NCBI RefSeq assembly: GCF_018131105.1
Contig: NZ_JAFCJI010000002.1
Span: 1,054,001 to 1,118,000 of the forward strand
Source of the DNA: Bradyrhizobium manausense
GTDB lineage: Bacteria > Pseudomonadota > Alphaproteobacteria > Rhizobiales > Xanthobacteraceae
Length of the DNA: 64,000 bases
Direction: 5' to 3'
The notes under the pieces are model-generated. The model was not told the origin of the DNA and searched no databases. It worked only from the letters and a program-made list of their open reading frames with translations. Positions 35,390 to 44,199 of this stretch are shown one piece after another. The stretch's first letter is position 1, and every line of letters starts with the position of its first letter. The translations under genes were made by a program, and so were the position numbers.

Positions 35390-36418
35390 TCATTCGATCA
35401 CTTCGTCAGCCCGGACAAGGAGAGTCGTCGGCATTGGCAGGTCGAGCGCCTTCGCGGTCTTGAGATTTATGATCAACTCGAAGCGGGTCTGCTGGTAAAA
35501 TGGAATGTCGCCCGGATTGTCACCTTTGAGGACCCGATAGACGAGGTTGGCGCAGCGCTGCTGAACATCTACAAGGTCGGTCGAATAAGCCATCAGACCG
35601 CCAACATCGACGAACGCGCGATAAGGATAAACTGCCGGAATCCGCGTGTTTGCGGCGAGTTCCGTAATGGCTTTGAGATAAGGAAGATGGTCCGGCTCGT
35701 CCGACACGACGAGTGAATCCACGCGATCTTGCTCCATCAAGCGAAAGGCGGGCTTGTATGCCTGCTCGCTGATCGTCGTTAGTAGCGTACCCAACATATT
35801 AATTCCGGCTTGCCGAGCAGCCTCCTGGACCGCCGCCGCCGAGCCAGACGTCCTCTCCCACAAAGCTTGCGACGAGAGGAAACGCGCATTGGCGAGATGT
35901 GGTCTCGCTTCTGCAAGCAGTCCAAGACGCTTTCCCCAAATTTGTATTCCAGCATCCACGCTGACTCCCGTGATGTTACCGCCGGGTCGGGCAATGCTTG
36001 GGACAAGCCCGAGTGCTATCGGATCGGCGGATATTGCAATAATGGGTATCGTCGCGGTCGCCGCTTTAAAAAGTAAAGCTAGAGGACCGGACATTGCATA
36101 GATCAAATCGGGCCGTGTGCCGACGACATCGTGAGCAAGATCGGCAAAATGCTTGATGCGTCCTTCCCCGGAATATCGTTCCACCGAGAGGTTTTGACCC
36201 TCAACATAGCCAAGTCGATCCAACTCTTCGAAGAAGGCACGAAAATATCGGTTGCCATTATTCATATCGCTGGTCTTGGTTCCCGGCGAAACGAGCGCGA
36301 TTCGTTTCATCTTCGCTGGTAGTTGCGAACGCGCAAGGGTCGGCCACGTAACCGCACCGCCAACGAGGAGCTTGACGAAACCGCGCCGACGCACGCTTCC
36401 CCCTATTAAGCTGTCCAA
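35390..36418 (-). CDS. ABC_sub_bind family periplasmic binding protein, copy 1
   Basis: A 342-residue protein of the ABC transporter substrate-binding family PF04392 (by recognised pattern). It has a Tat-like leader (RRRGFVKLLVGGAVTWP), then MKRIALVSPGTKTSD, PIIAISADPIALGLVPSIA, RPGGNITGVSVDAG and the C-terminal LPMPTTLLVRADEVIE. No permease or ATPase gene adjoins it, which is common for this greatly expanded family in Bradyrhizobium. A homologous second copy is at 37396-38385. Confidence 0.9.
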   Translation of the reverse strand: MDSLIGGSVRRRGFVKLLVGGAVTWPTLARSQLPAKMKRIALVSPGTKTSDMNNGNRYFRAFFEELDRLGYVEGQNLSVERYSGEGRIKHFADLAHDVVGTRPDLIYAMSGPLALLFKAATATIPIIAISADPIALGLVPSIARPGGNITGVSVDAGIQIWGKRLGLLAEARPHLANARFLSSQALWERTSGSAAAVQEAARQAGINMLGTLLTTISEQAYKPAFRLMEQDRVDSLVVSDEPDHLPYLKAITELAANTRIPAVYPYRAFVDVGGLMAYSTDLVDVQQRCANLVYRVLKGDNPGDIPFYQQTRFELIINLKTAKALDLPMPTTLLVRADEVIE

Positions 36419-36504
36419 CGATCCTGCTCAGCCTAGCATCTCGCGCCGTGACTGCGAACGCGAAATGATCCGCGATGGTCTCGCGGCGCTGGCATACGCG
36501 ACGC

Positions 36505-36615
36505 CTGCTTTGGGTCAATCGCGTCGTTTTGGCCCGATCAAACCGTGGTCTGGTCTTTTCCTCATTGCCGACATCAAGTGTCAGAGCGGGCTTGTCGCAA
36601 TGGGCCAACAGCTGA
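36505..36615. repeat. Degenerate interspersed repeat, copy A
   Basis: About 110 bases starting CTGCTTTGGGTCAATCGCGT and ending near GGGCCAACAGCTGACG are homologous to 37281-37393 in the same orientation. The two copies flank the exported-protein gene at 36630-37211. Not coding. Confidence 0.75.
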
Positions 36616-36629
36616 CGTGGCCTCGGTTC

Positions 36630-37211
36630 CTATCGTGGTTCTCTCAGATGCCAATCCCCATTCCGGTGCTCGATAGATTTCCGCAGCAACCTGAGCCGCT
36701 CCTGCTCAAACCCGGTGATCTCCAGCTGCCACTCCCTGTACTTAGCTGCGCTTATGGGAAGCTCGATAAGATGAAACCCAAAGGCGTCTTCGTACATCGC
36801 CACAAAATATTCTCGCGCGAGCTGGCTCGGGATACTGGGACCCAAAGCGTAGTCGTGATTTGGATCGCCCCCGCCGAACCTTACATTTAGGCGCTCCCGT
36901 TCTGGTCGCGGCCCGCGAATAATATCGAGCATCTGTAACCAAGCTGACCATGGCTCGCGGAGCTTCTCCCCTGAAGGACGCCCGGATTGGTCGGGAAGAA
37001 GCAGGAATGTAGGCCGATCTATAACCCGCACCTTGGCCAAAATCACTTGATCCATGGAGAGCAGGAGCTCGGGCTTCGGAAATGCGAGAGGCAACTCGTC
37101 CGAAAAGTAAGTGAGCGGGGGACTGTCGGACGCTCTTGCGAGGAGGCATGGCTGAGCAATTGCCAATGCCACGAGAGATAGCAGAATGAAGACGCGACGA
37201 GTGTTATGCAT
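36630..37211 (-). CDS. Exported hypothetical protein
   Basis: A 193-residue protein with a clear signal peptide (RRVFILLSLVALAIAQPCLL). The mature part holds VILAKVRVIDRPTFLLLPDQ and a region LNVRFGGGDPNHDYALG; no family recognised. The ATG at 37211 is chosen because it begins the signal peptide; the upstream extension to 37295 runs into a repeat. It is flanked on both sides by copies of the same degenerate repeat and lies between two ABC_sub_bind genes, on the same strand. Confidence 0.65.
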   Translation of the reverse strand: MHNTRRVFILLSLVALAIAQPCLLARASDSPPLTYFSDELPLAFPKPELLLSMDQVILAKVRVIDRPTFLLLPDQSGRPSGEKLREPWSAWLQMLDIIRGPRPERERLNVRFGGGDPNHDYALGPSIPSQLAREYFVAMYEDAFGFHLIELPISAAKYREWQLEITGFEQERLRLLRKSIEHRNGDWHLREPR

Positions 37212-37280
37212 CGCAAAATTCGGGATGATCCGTTCGATAAAATTTGACTGGGAGAGCCTTACCACAAGATCGATCTCTAG

Positions 37281-37393
37281 TCTGCTTTGGGTCAATCGCG
37301 TCGTTCTGGTCCGATCGATGCCGCGTCTGCTTTACCCCTCATCGCCGACATTGACGCGCCGCGCCGAGTTTGTCGCGATGGGCCAACAGGCGA
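37281..37393. repeat. Degenerate interspersed repeat, copy B
   Basis: Homologous to copy A at 36505-36615: both share TTTGGGTCAATCGCGTCGTT, then a variable middle with CTCAT.GCCGACAT, then TTTGTCGC.ATGGGCCAACAG (positions with a dot differ). Direct orientation, about 776 bases apart. Confidence 0.75.
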
Positions 37394-37395
37394 TA

Positions 37396-38385
37396 TCATT
37401 CAATCACCTCGTCAGCTTGAGCAAGCAAGATGGGCGGCACGGCAAGTCCAAGGGCACTTGCGGTCTTGCGATTGATGACAAGCTCGAACGTGGTTGGTTG
37501 TTCGACCGGAAGATTGGCTGGTTTGGTGCCTTTCAAGATCTTGTCCACATAGGTGGCGGCGCGTCGGAACAAGTCGGCGAAGCTCGCGCCGAACGACATC
37601 AGGCCTCCATCCTTCGGAAACTCGCGAAGTCCGTACACGGCCGGAAGGCGGTGAGCGGCAGCAAGAGCAATGATCCGGGGTCTATGTACGATGGTCAGAA
37701 CGTCGTCGAAGACGATGAGAGCCTGGGCGTCGCCTCCTGTGGCGGCGGCGAACGCCGGTTCAAAATCCTCGGGCCTCCCCACTTCGAGAGACTGTAGGAC
37801 TACGCCCAAAGTGCGTGCCGCCACCTCAGCCGTTCGCCAGAAGGTAGCGTGGACAGAGACTGTCGGGTTCTTCATTACAGCGATCCGCGCAAGGCCCGGC
37901 ATCAACTCCTTCAGGAGTTGCAGTCGCTTTGCGATCATTTCCTCGTTGAAGAAGCTCAGTCCCGTCACGTTCCCGCCGGGGCGCGCCAAACTTTCCACGA
38001 GACCAAGGCCGACCGGATCGGCCGCAACCACAACAATGGGGATCGTTTGAGTAGCCTTCTTGGCCGCTATCGCAGCGGTGCTGTTGCTCGCCACCAGCAC
38101 CTCCGGCTTGAGACCGATAAGCTCGGTCGCCAGCTCGGGGTACCGCTCGGCACGGCCCCCGGCCCAGCGCACCTCCAGCGCGATGGATTGACCTTCAACA
38201 TACCCCAGTTCGGCAAGCCTCTGCCGAAATGCCGCAAAGATCCACGGCGCCGTAGCCTCATCGCCCCCAGCCAAGTACCCGACACGCCGAACCCTTGGTC
38301 GCTCCTGCGCGCCCACCACGACAGGCCGCGCAACCCAGGCGGCTGTTGCCCCACCGAAGAGTATTGCGAACTCACGCCGTCGCAT
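37396..38385 (-). CDS. ABC_sub_bind family periplasmic binding protein, copy 2
   Basis: A 329-residue homologue of the protein at 35390-36418. It starts with a Tat-like leader (MRRREFAILFGGATAAWVA) and has VRRVGYLAGGDEATAPW, PIVVVAADPVGLGLVESLA, RPGGNVTGLSFFNEE and the C-terminus LAVPPILLAQADEVIE. The ATG at 38385 is preferred to an upstream start at 38508 because the leader begins there. No transporter partner is adjacent. Ligand unknown. Confidence 0.92.
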   Translation of the reverse strand: MRRREFAILFGGATAAWVARPVVVGAQERPRVRRVGYLAGGDEATAPWIFAAFRQRLAELGYVEGQSIALEVRWAGGRAERYPELATELIGLKPEVLVASNSTAAIAAKKATQTIPIVVVAADPVGLGLVESLARPGGNVTGLSFFNEEMIAKRLQLLKELMPGLARIAVMKNPTVSVHATFWRTAEVAARTLGVVLQSLEVGRPEDFEPAFAAATGGDAQALIVFDDVLTIVHRPRIIALAAAHRLPAVYGLREFPKDGGLMSFGASFADLFRRAATYVDKILKGTKPANLPVEQPTTFELVINRKTASALGLAVPPILLAQADEVIE

Positions 38386-38467
38386 TCCGCTCCCCAACGC
38401 TGACAACCAGCAAATCCTAACACAGCTATTGCCAATGAGCCGTCCGTTTAGGGTCCAAGTCCGGACA

Positions 38468-38936
38468 TTATAGAGGAGGCGTATTCGCGTCCGGCCTCCG
38501 CGCGACAAAAATGGTGGAAATGCATTCCAGCACCGTCTCGCGCTTTTGATTGCGCAAGAGGTTTCGATTACGGACTATCCCCCTGTCAGGTTTCGACTTC
38601 GAGGCGCGCGCGCAGCTCCAGGATCGTCATTTCGAGATCGAGTGCGTCGCCAGGGCGTACCGGATTGGTCAGCTTAAGCTCCTCCCACCCCAGTCCCATC
38701 AGCACCTGGTAATGTGGTCGAAGCTGGCTCGAGAGCAGGATGTAGACCGCAAACGTATTCGATCCCGATGCCGTCAGTCCGCCAAACACCGATTTCGCCG
38801 CTGCTTCCTCGTCGATGTGGCGGGGTATCGGATCATATTGTTTGGCGAAGCGGATGATCTCATCCTTGGAGAGCAAATGCGGGCCAGCCGTGCTGCGGGC
38901 TCCGACTTGCAGTTCTTCAAAGTAAAGGTTGGTCAT
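38468..38936 (-). pseudogene. MaoC-like dehydratase broken by a frameshift at a (GC)5 tract
   Basis: The first 116 codons from the ATG at 38936 encode a MaoC/hot-dog hydratase N-part (RFAKQYDPIPRHIDEEAAA, SVFGGLTASG, NPVRPGDALDLEM) and end at a TGA at 38586. The usual C-terminal part continues in another frame: SKPDRGIVRNR, then LRNQKRETVLECISTIFVARR, ending at TAA 38468. The break maps to GCGCGCGCGC at 38604-38613. Adding one GC unit restores ELRARASKSKPDRGIV and a protein of about 156 residues, the family length. It may be a real mutation, a slippage-switched gene, or a sequencing error. Confidence 0.85.
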
Positions 38937-39134
38937 CGATGCTTCCGTCGATGAAGCGAGAGGCAATGCGATATCTACTCGCCGGTTCAACTGTTGACAT
39001 TGTAACAGCCGGAATTGACCCCTGTTAGTGGCAATCTCTGGTTTAGTTCCGAGCCCGAGTCGGGTCACAAGCAGGGGTCATGGCAAGAACGGCCACGCGT
39101 CCGTGCCTGCCGCCGATAGCCGACATGGCCTGCC

Positions 39135-40049
39135 CTACTGTCGGACTGCAGTGCGCCCGGCCGCCCAGGTTCTCTCCAGAAACTCGAAGACGCGCCGCTT
39201 CGCCTCCTCCGTGATGCCGGGATTGAAGCGGTACACGATGTTGATGCCGCGGCGCGTCCGCGACGTCCCGTTCAAGTGATCGCAGTCCCAGCAATGCGTG
39301 GCATCCCGGAAAACGTACCATTCAACGGGTGCACCCGCCTCCTTGGCCGCCTGAAGCTTCCGCACGCATTCATCCGCCGGCGTCTCGACATCCTTGTCTC
39401 CCATCAGCACCAGGAGGGGATGGTCGATACTGTTGCGAACGATCTCGAACGGCGGCGCTCCGTTTGACGGTCTGATCGTGAAACACCCCGGATACAGTGC
39501 AACGGCAGCTTCAAAGCCTTGGCTGCCGGGCAGGACCTCACGCAACTCCTTGCTGCCGCCGATCAGCGCGACCATCGCTCCCCAGGAGAACCCGACATGG
39601 GCTATCCGCTTCTTGTCAATGTAGGGCAGTGTTCGCAGGTAATCCGCCGCCTGCATCGCGTCGCGCACGCCGCGTGGAAAGTTGACCCCGTTCTTCGATC
39701 CCTCGCAGACCGACGCGACGCCACGTTGATCCAGGGAATCGATCAACAGGACCACATAGCCATGCTGAATCGCGGCTCTTGCCCACTCACCCATCGAACG
39801 GTTGGGTTTTCCGTCCAGTGTCCGGAGGCCCGCGCATTGGTGATGCAGAACGATTGCCGGAAACGGCCCCGGTCCGTCGGGCTTCAGCAAAGCCATTCGT
39901 GAACCATTGACGGTCGCCGCGACGGACGGCGACGAGGGCAAGATAAGGTCTTTTGCCTGCGTCGCGATACCGAGCACCCCTTGCGCACCGGCGGGACACG
40001 ACGCCAGGACAGCACCGGCAACGAGCGGGATGAACCATCTGATTGTCAT
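39135..40049 (-). CDS. Secreted dienelactone-hydrolase-like alpha/beta hydrolase
   Basis: A 304-residue protein with a signal peptide (FIPLVAGAVLASCPAGAQG). The hydrolase core has the nucleophile elbow GFSWG with Ser rather than Cys, an acid region VLMGDKDVETPADEC and the catalytic His in RDATHCWD. Resembles the dienelactone hydrolase family; substrate unknown. Monocistronic, with the 198-base gap to maoC holding a fragment of the degenerate repeat (GAGTCGGGTCACAAGC near 39056). The 215-base gap after its start, 40050-40264, shows nothing. Confidence 0.85.
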   Translation of the reverse strand: MTIRWFIPLVAGAVLASCPAGAQGVLGIATQAKDLILPSSPSVAATVNGSRMALLKPDGPGPFPAIVLHHQCAGLRTLDGKPNRSMGEWARAAIQHGYVVLLIDSLDQRGVASVCEGSKNGVNFPRGVRDAMQAADYLRTLPYIDKKRIAHVGFSWGAMVALIGGSKELREVLPGSQGFEAAVALYPGCFTIRPSNGAPPFEIVRNSIDHPLLVLMGDKDVETPADECVRKLQAAKEAGAPVEWYVFRDATHCWDCDHLNGTSRTRRGINIVYRFNPGITEEAKRRVFEFLERTWAAGRTAVRQ

Positions 40050-40264
40050 GGATGCCTTTCTCTATCCGGCCGGCCTGCGATGGTGTGGCGCGCAATTTCT
40101 CAAATCGAGTCCAGATTGTTGTCGAGATCGAAGCGTCATTGGTCGCGCCGTCTCATCCGACGATCACCTCTGGACACCCTCGATAGCCTACCCGGAGAAC
40201 CCGATTGGTTGAAAGTACAGCCGAATGTTACGTCTGCGAAGGGCGCCAGGAATAGCCGGAGAAA

Positions 40265-41902
40265 TTACGTCGCGACCGCCCCGTCGCCCGCCGTCTCCAG
40301 CCGGAATGCCGCCGCGAACAGCGCGCGGGTGTAATCCGTCTTCGGGTTCTTGAACAGCTCCGCGGCCTGGCCTTCCTCGACCACCTTGCCGCCGCGCATC
40401 ACGATGAGATGGCTGGCGAGCGAGGCGACGACGCGCAAATCGTGCGAGATGAACATGTAGGTGAGATCGCGCCGGCGCTGCAATTCGCGCAGCAGGTCGA
40501 CCATCTGCGCCTGAATGAGCATGTCGAGCGCGCTGGTCGGCTCGTCCAGCACGATGAAATCAGGCTCCAGCACCACTGCACGCGCGATGCTGATGCGCTG
40601 GCGCTGGCCGCCGGAGAATTCATGCGGATAGCGATAACGCGTATCCGGCTTCAGCCCGACATCCTCGAGCGCCTTGACGACACGTGCCTCGCGCTCCTCG
40701 CGCGACAGCTTCGGCTGATGCACGGTAAGGCCTTCGGCAATGATGTCGTCGACCGACATGCGCGGACTGAGCGAGCCGAACGGATCCTGGAATACGATCT
40801 GCATGTCGCGCCGGTAGGGGCGCATCTCCTTGAAGCGCAGGCCCTGGATATCCTTGCCCAGGAACACGATGCGCCCGTTCGAGGAGATCAGCCGCATCAG
40901 CGCCAGGCCCAGCGTGGTCTTGCCCGAACCGGATTCGCCGACGACGCCGAGCGTCTCGCCCTTGCGTACGGCAATGCTGACGCCGTCCACCGCCTTGATG
41001 TGCCCGACCGTCTTGCGCATCAGGCCGCGCTTGATCGGAAACCACACCTTGAGATCATCAGCCGACATCACCACCGGCGCATCCGGCTGCGGCGGCGCCG
41101 GATCCGGCTTGGGCTCGGCCGCGAGCAGATCGCGCGTATAGGGATGCTTCGGAGTCCTGAAGACCTGTTCGACCGGCCCCTGCTCGACGATCTCGCCGCC
41201 CTTCATGACGCAGACGGTGTCGGCGATGCGGCGCACGATGCCGAGATCGTGGGTGATGAAGAGCAGGCTCATGCCGAGCCGGGCGCGGATCTCGGCGAGC
41301 AGAGCCAGGATCTGCGCCTGCACGGTGACATCGAGCGCCGTGGTCGGCTCGTCCGCGATCAGCAAGTCCGGTTCGTTGGCGAGCGCCATCGCGATCATCA
41401 CGCGCTGGCGCTGGCCGCCGGAGAGCTGGTGCGGATAACTCTTGAGCCGCGTCTCCGGATCGGGAATGCCGACCTGCGTCAGCAGTTCCAGCGTCCGCTC
41501 GCGCGCCTTCGCATTGCTGGTCGGATTGTGCAGCTGGATGATCTCGCCGATCTGCGCCTCGATCGTGTGCAGCGGATTGAGCGAGGTCATCGGCTCCTGG
41601 AAAATGATGGAGATGTCGCTGCCGCGGATCTCCCGCATCTCCTGCTCGGTCCGGTCGATCAGTTCCTGGCCCTTGAAGCGGATGCTGCCCGAGGGATGCG
41701 AGGCACTCGGATAAGGCAGCAGCTTCAGGATCGAGAGCGCGCTGACCGACTTGCCGGAGCCGGACTCGCCGACCAGCGCCACGCATTCGCCGCGCTTGAT
41801 CTGGAACGACACCTTGTCGACCGCAAGCGTCGTGTTGCCGCCCTGGTGGAAGGCCACCGAGAGGTTGCGCACGGCCAGCAATGGCTGGTTGATCGCGTCC
41901 AT
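40265..41902 (-). CDS. yejF: Peptide ABC transporter fused ATPase YejF
   Basis: A 545-residue protein with two complete ATPase domains: Walker A GESGSGKSVSALSI with LSGGQRQRVMIAMAL and LLIADEPTTALDVT in the first, Walker A GESGSGKTTLGLAL with FSGGQRQRISIARAV and FIVLDEPTSALDML in the second. Such fused ATPases serve the YejABEF microcin C/oligopeptide importer. ATG at 41902 follows GAGGGCG. It starts 7 bases after the yejE stop and is the last gene of the unit. Confidence 0.95.
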   Translation of the reverse strand: MDAINQPLLAVRNLSVAFHQGGNTTLAVDKVSFQIKRGECVALVGESGSGKSVSALSILKLLPYPSASHPSGSIRFKGQELIDRTEQEMREIRGSDISIIFQEPMTSLNPLHTIEAQIGEIIQLHNPTSNAKARERTLELLTQVGIPDPETRLKSYPHQLSGGQRQRVMIAMALANEPDLLIADEPTTALDVTVQAQILALLAEIRARLGMSLLFITHDLGIVRRIADTVCVMKGGEIVEQGPVEQVFRTPKHPYTRDLLAAEPKPDPAPPQPDAPVVMSADDLKVWFPIKRGLMRKTVGHIKAVDGVSIAVRKGETLGVVGESGSGKTTLGLALMRLISSNGRIVFLGKDIQGLRFKEMRPYRRDMQIVFQDPFGSLSPRMSVDDIIAEGLTVHQPKLSREEREARVVKALEDVGLKPDTRYRYPHEFSGGQRQRISIARAVVLEPDFIVLDEPTSALDMLIQAQMVDLLRELQRRRDLTYMFISHDLRVVASLASHLIVMRGGKVVEEGQAAELFKNPKTDYTRALFAAAFRLETAGDGAVAT

Positions 41903-41909
41903 CACGCCC

Positions 41910-43088
41910 TCACTTGAAGGTCTTGCGCGGATCGAAGGCGTCGCGCACGGCTTCGCCGACGAAGATCAGGAGCGACAGCATGATCGCGACCGAGAAGAAG
42001 CCCGAGAAGCCGAGCCAGGGCGCCTGCACGTTGGACTTGCCCTGGGACAGCAGCTCGCCGAGCGACGGCGAGCCGGGCGGCAATCCAAAGCCGAGGAAGT
42101 CGAGAGCCGTGAGCGTCATGACCGACGAAGAGACGATGAACGGCAGGAACGTCATGGTCGCGACCATCGCATTCGGCAGCAAATGCTTGAACATGATCGT
42201 GGCGTTCGACACGCCGAGCGCGCGCGCCGCCTGGATGTACTCGAAATTGCGCCCGCGCAGAAACTCCGCGCGCACGAGCCCGACCAGCGACACCCAGGAA
42301 AACAGCAGCAGGATGCCGAGCAGCACGAAGAAGCCGGGCACGAGCACCGACGACAGGATCAGCAACAGATAGAGCGAGGGGATCGCGGTCCATATCTCGA
42401 TGAAACGCTGGAACAGCAGGTCGACCCAGCCGCCGAAATAGCCCTGCACCGCGCCGGCCGCGATGCCGACCACGGACGAAACAATGGTGAGGCACAGGCC
42501 GAACAGCACGGAGATGCGGAAGCCGTAGATCAGCCGCGCCACCACGTCGCGGCCCTGGTCGTCGGTGCCGAGCCAGTTGTATTCGAGATCACGGCAGCTT
42601 TTGAGACCCTTCTTCTCGACGACGGGCTTGCACTGCGCCTCCGTCAGCATCCAGGTCGGCGGCGACGGCGCCGGCGTCGGCAAATCGAGATTGTGGGTGT
42701 CGTAGGAGTAGCGGATCAGCGGCCAGACGATGCTGCCGCCCTTGTCCTTGATCAGCTTTTGCAAATAGGGATCGCGGTAATCCGCGGCCGTCTCGAAGTC
42801 GCCGCCGAACGTGGTCTCGGAATAGGTGACGAAAGCCGGCCAGTAGAGATGACCGTCATATTTGACCATGAACGGCCGGTCATTGGCGATCAGCTCGGCG
42901 AACAGCGACACGACGAACAGGATCATGAAGATCCAGAACGACCAATAGCCGCGCCGGTTCGCCTTGAAATTCTGCCAGCGGCGCCGGTTGAGCGGCGACG
43001 GCGCGAACGGCTTGCGCGTGATCGGCACGGCGTCACCGAGCGGCGATTTCGCGGTGGTTTCGATCGGAGTCGGAGCGGTCAGCGTCAT
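41910..43088 (-). CDS. yejE: Peptide ABC transporter permease YejE
   Basis: A 392-residue OppC-type permease with an N-terminal helix (FWIFMILFVVSLFAELIAND), a long periplasmic insertion (residues of about 70-160) typical of YejE, and the EAA-loop region AARALGVSNATIMFKHLLPN. The stop of yejB and the ATG at 43088 share one base (TGATG), so translation is coupled. Confidence 0.95.
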   Translation of the reverse strand: MTLTAPTPIETTAKSPLGDAVPITRKPFAPSPLNRRRWQNFKANRRGYWSFWIFMILFVVSLFAELIANDRPFMVKYDGHLYWPAFVTYSETTFGGDFETAADYRDPYLQKLIKDKGGSIVWPLIRYSYDTHNLDLPTPAPSPPTWMLTEAQCKPVVEKKGLKSCRDLEYNWLGTDDQGRDVVARLIYGFRISVLFGLCLTIVSSVVGIAAGAVQGYFGGWVDLLFQRFIEIWTAIPSLYLLLILSSVLVPGFFVLLGILLLFSWVSLVGLVRAEFLRGRNFEYIQAARALGVSNATIMFKHLLPNAMVATMTFLPFIVSSSVMTLTALDFLGFGLPPGSPSLGELLSQGKSNVQAPWLGFSGFFSVAIMLSLLIFVGEAVRDAFDPRKTFK

Positions 43089-44197
43089 CAGACCTCCCGC
43101 GCCTCGAAATCGATCCGCGGATCGACCCACATATAGGCCAGGTCGGAGATCAGATTGACCACGAGGCCCACGAGCGAAAAGATAAAGAGTGTGCCGAAGA
43201 CAACAGGGTAGTCACGGTTGAGAACGCTCTCGAAACTGAGCAGTCCGAGCCCGTCCAGCGAGAAGATCGTCTCGATCAGAAGGGAGCCCGAGAAGAAGGC
43301 GTGAATGAAGGTTGAGGGAAAGCCCGCGATGACGATCAGCATCGCATTGCGGAAGACGTGGCCGTAAAGCACCCGGTTCTCGCTGCAGCCCTTCGCGCGG
43401 GCGGTCATCACGTATTGCTTGCGGATCTCGTCGAGAAACGAGTTCTTGGTCAGGAACGTCATGGTGGTGAACGCACCTAACCCCATGGCGATCAACGGCA
43501 GGGTCAAATGCCAGAAATAATCGATGATCTTCCAGTACCAGGGAAATTGCGACCAGCCGTCCGACGTCAATCCGCGCAGCGGGAACCAGTTGAAGAACGA
43601 GCCGCCGGCAAACAGGATGATGAGGAGGATCGCGAACAGGAAGCCTGGAATGGCATAGCCGAGCACGAGCACGCTCGACGTCCATGTGTCGAAGCGCGCG
43701 CCGTCCTTCACCGCCTTGCGGATACCGAGCGGAATCGAGATCAGGTAGGTCAGGAGCGTCAGCCAGATGCCAAGCGAAATCGAGACCGGCAGCTTTTCCT
43801 TGACCAGCTGGATCACGCTGACGTCGCGAAAATAGCTGTTGCCGAAATCGAAGCGGGCGAAATTCCACACCATCAGCGCGAAGCGCTCCGGCGCCGGCTT
43901 GTCGAAGCCGAATTGCTTCTCCAGTTTCTTGATGAAATCAGGGTCGAGACCCTGCGCGCCACGATATTTCGAGTTGATGGCGTCGCCGCCGGCCCCCAGC
44001 TGCCCCGGCGCACGCTGCGCAAAGTCGCCACCGCCCGAAATGCGCGAGGTCCCGCCGGTGTCGGCGCCCGACAATTGCGCGATCACGCGCTCGACCGGGC
44101 CACCCGGCGCGAACTGCACGACGACGAAAGAGACGAACATGATTCCGAGCAGCGTCGGAATCATCAGGAGAATGCGGCGGGCGATATAGGCGCTCAT
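43088..44197 (-). CDS. yejB: Peptide ABC transporter permease YejB
   Basis: A 369-residue OppB-type permease: MSAYIARRILLMIPTLLGIM opening, six hydrophobic segments, loop TARAKGCSENRVLYGHVFRN, and C-terminal SDLAYMWVDPRIDFEAREV. It starts 2 bases after the stop of the second binding-protein gene. With YejE it forms the inner-membrane channel. Confidence 0.95.
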   Translation of the reverse strand: MSAYIARRILLMIPTLLGIMFVSFVVVQFAPGGPVERVIAQLSGADTGGTSRISGGGDFAQRAPGQLGAGGDAINSKYRGAQGLDPDFIKKLEKQFGFDKPAPERFALMVWNFARFDFGNSYFRDVSVIQLVKEKLPVSISLGIWLTLLTYLISIPLGIRKAVKDGARFDTWTSSVLVLGYAIPGFLFAILLIILFAGGSFFNWFPLRGLTSDGWSQFPWYWKIIDYFWHLTLPLIAMGLGAFTTMTFLTKNSFLDEIRKQYVMTARAKGCSENRVLYGHVFRNAMLIVIAGFPSTFIHAFFSGSLLIETIFSLDGLGLLSFESVLNRDYPVVFGTLFIFSLVGLVVNLISDLAYMWVDPRIDFEAREV

Positions 44198-44199
44198 GA

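Noticed and set aside
38586..38936. Short 116-residue MaoC protein as an intact gene
   Set aside because: The family C-terminal part continues in another frame after a GC-tract break, so the short form is a truncated product rather than a natural short member.
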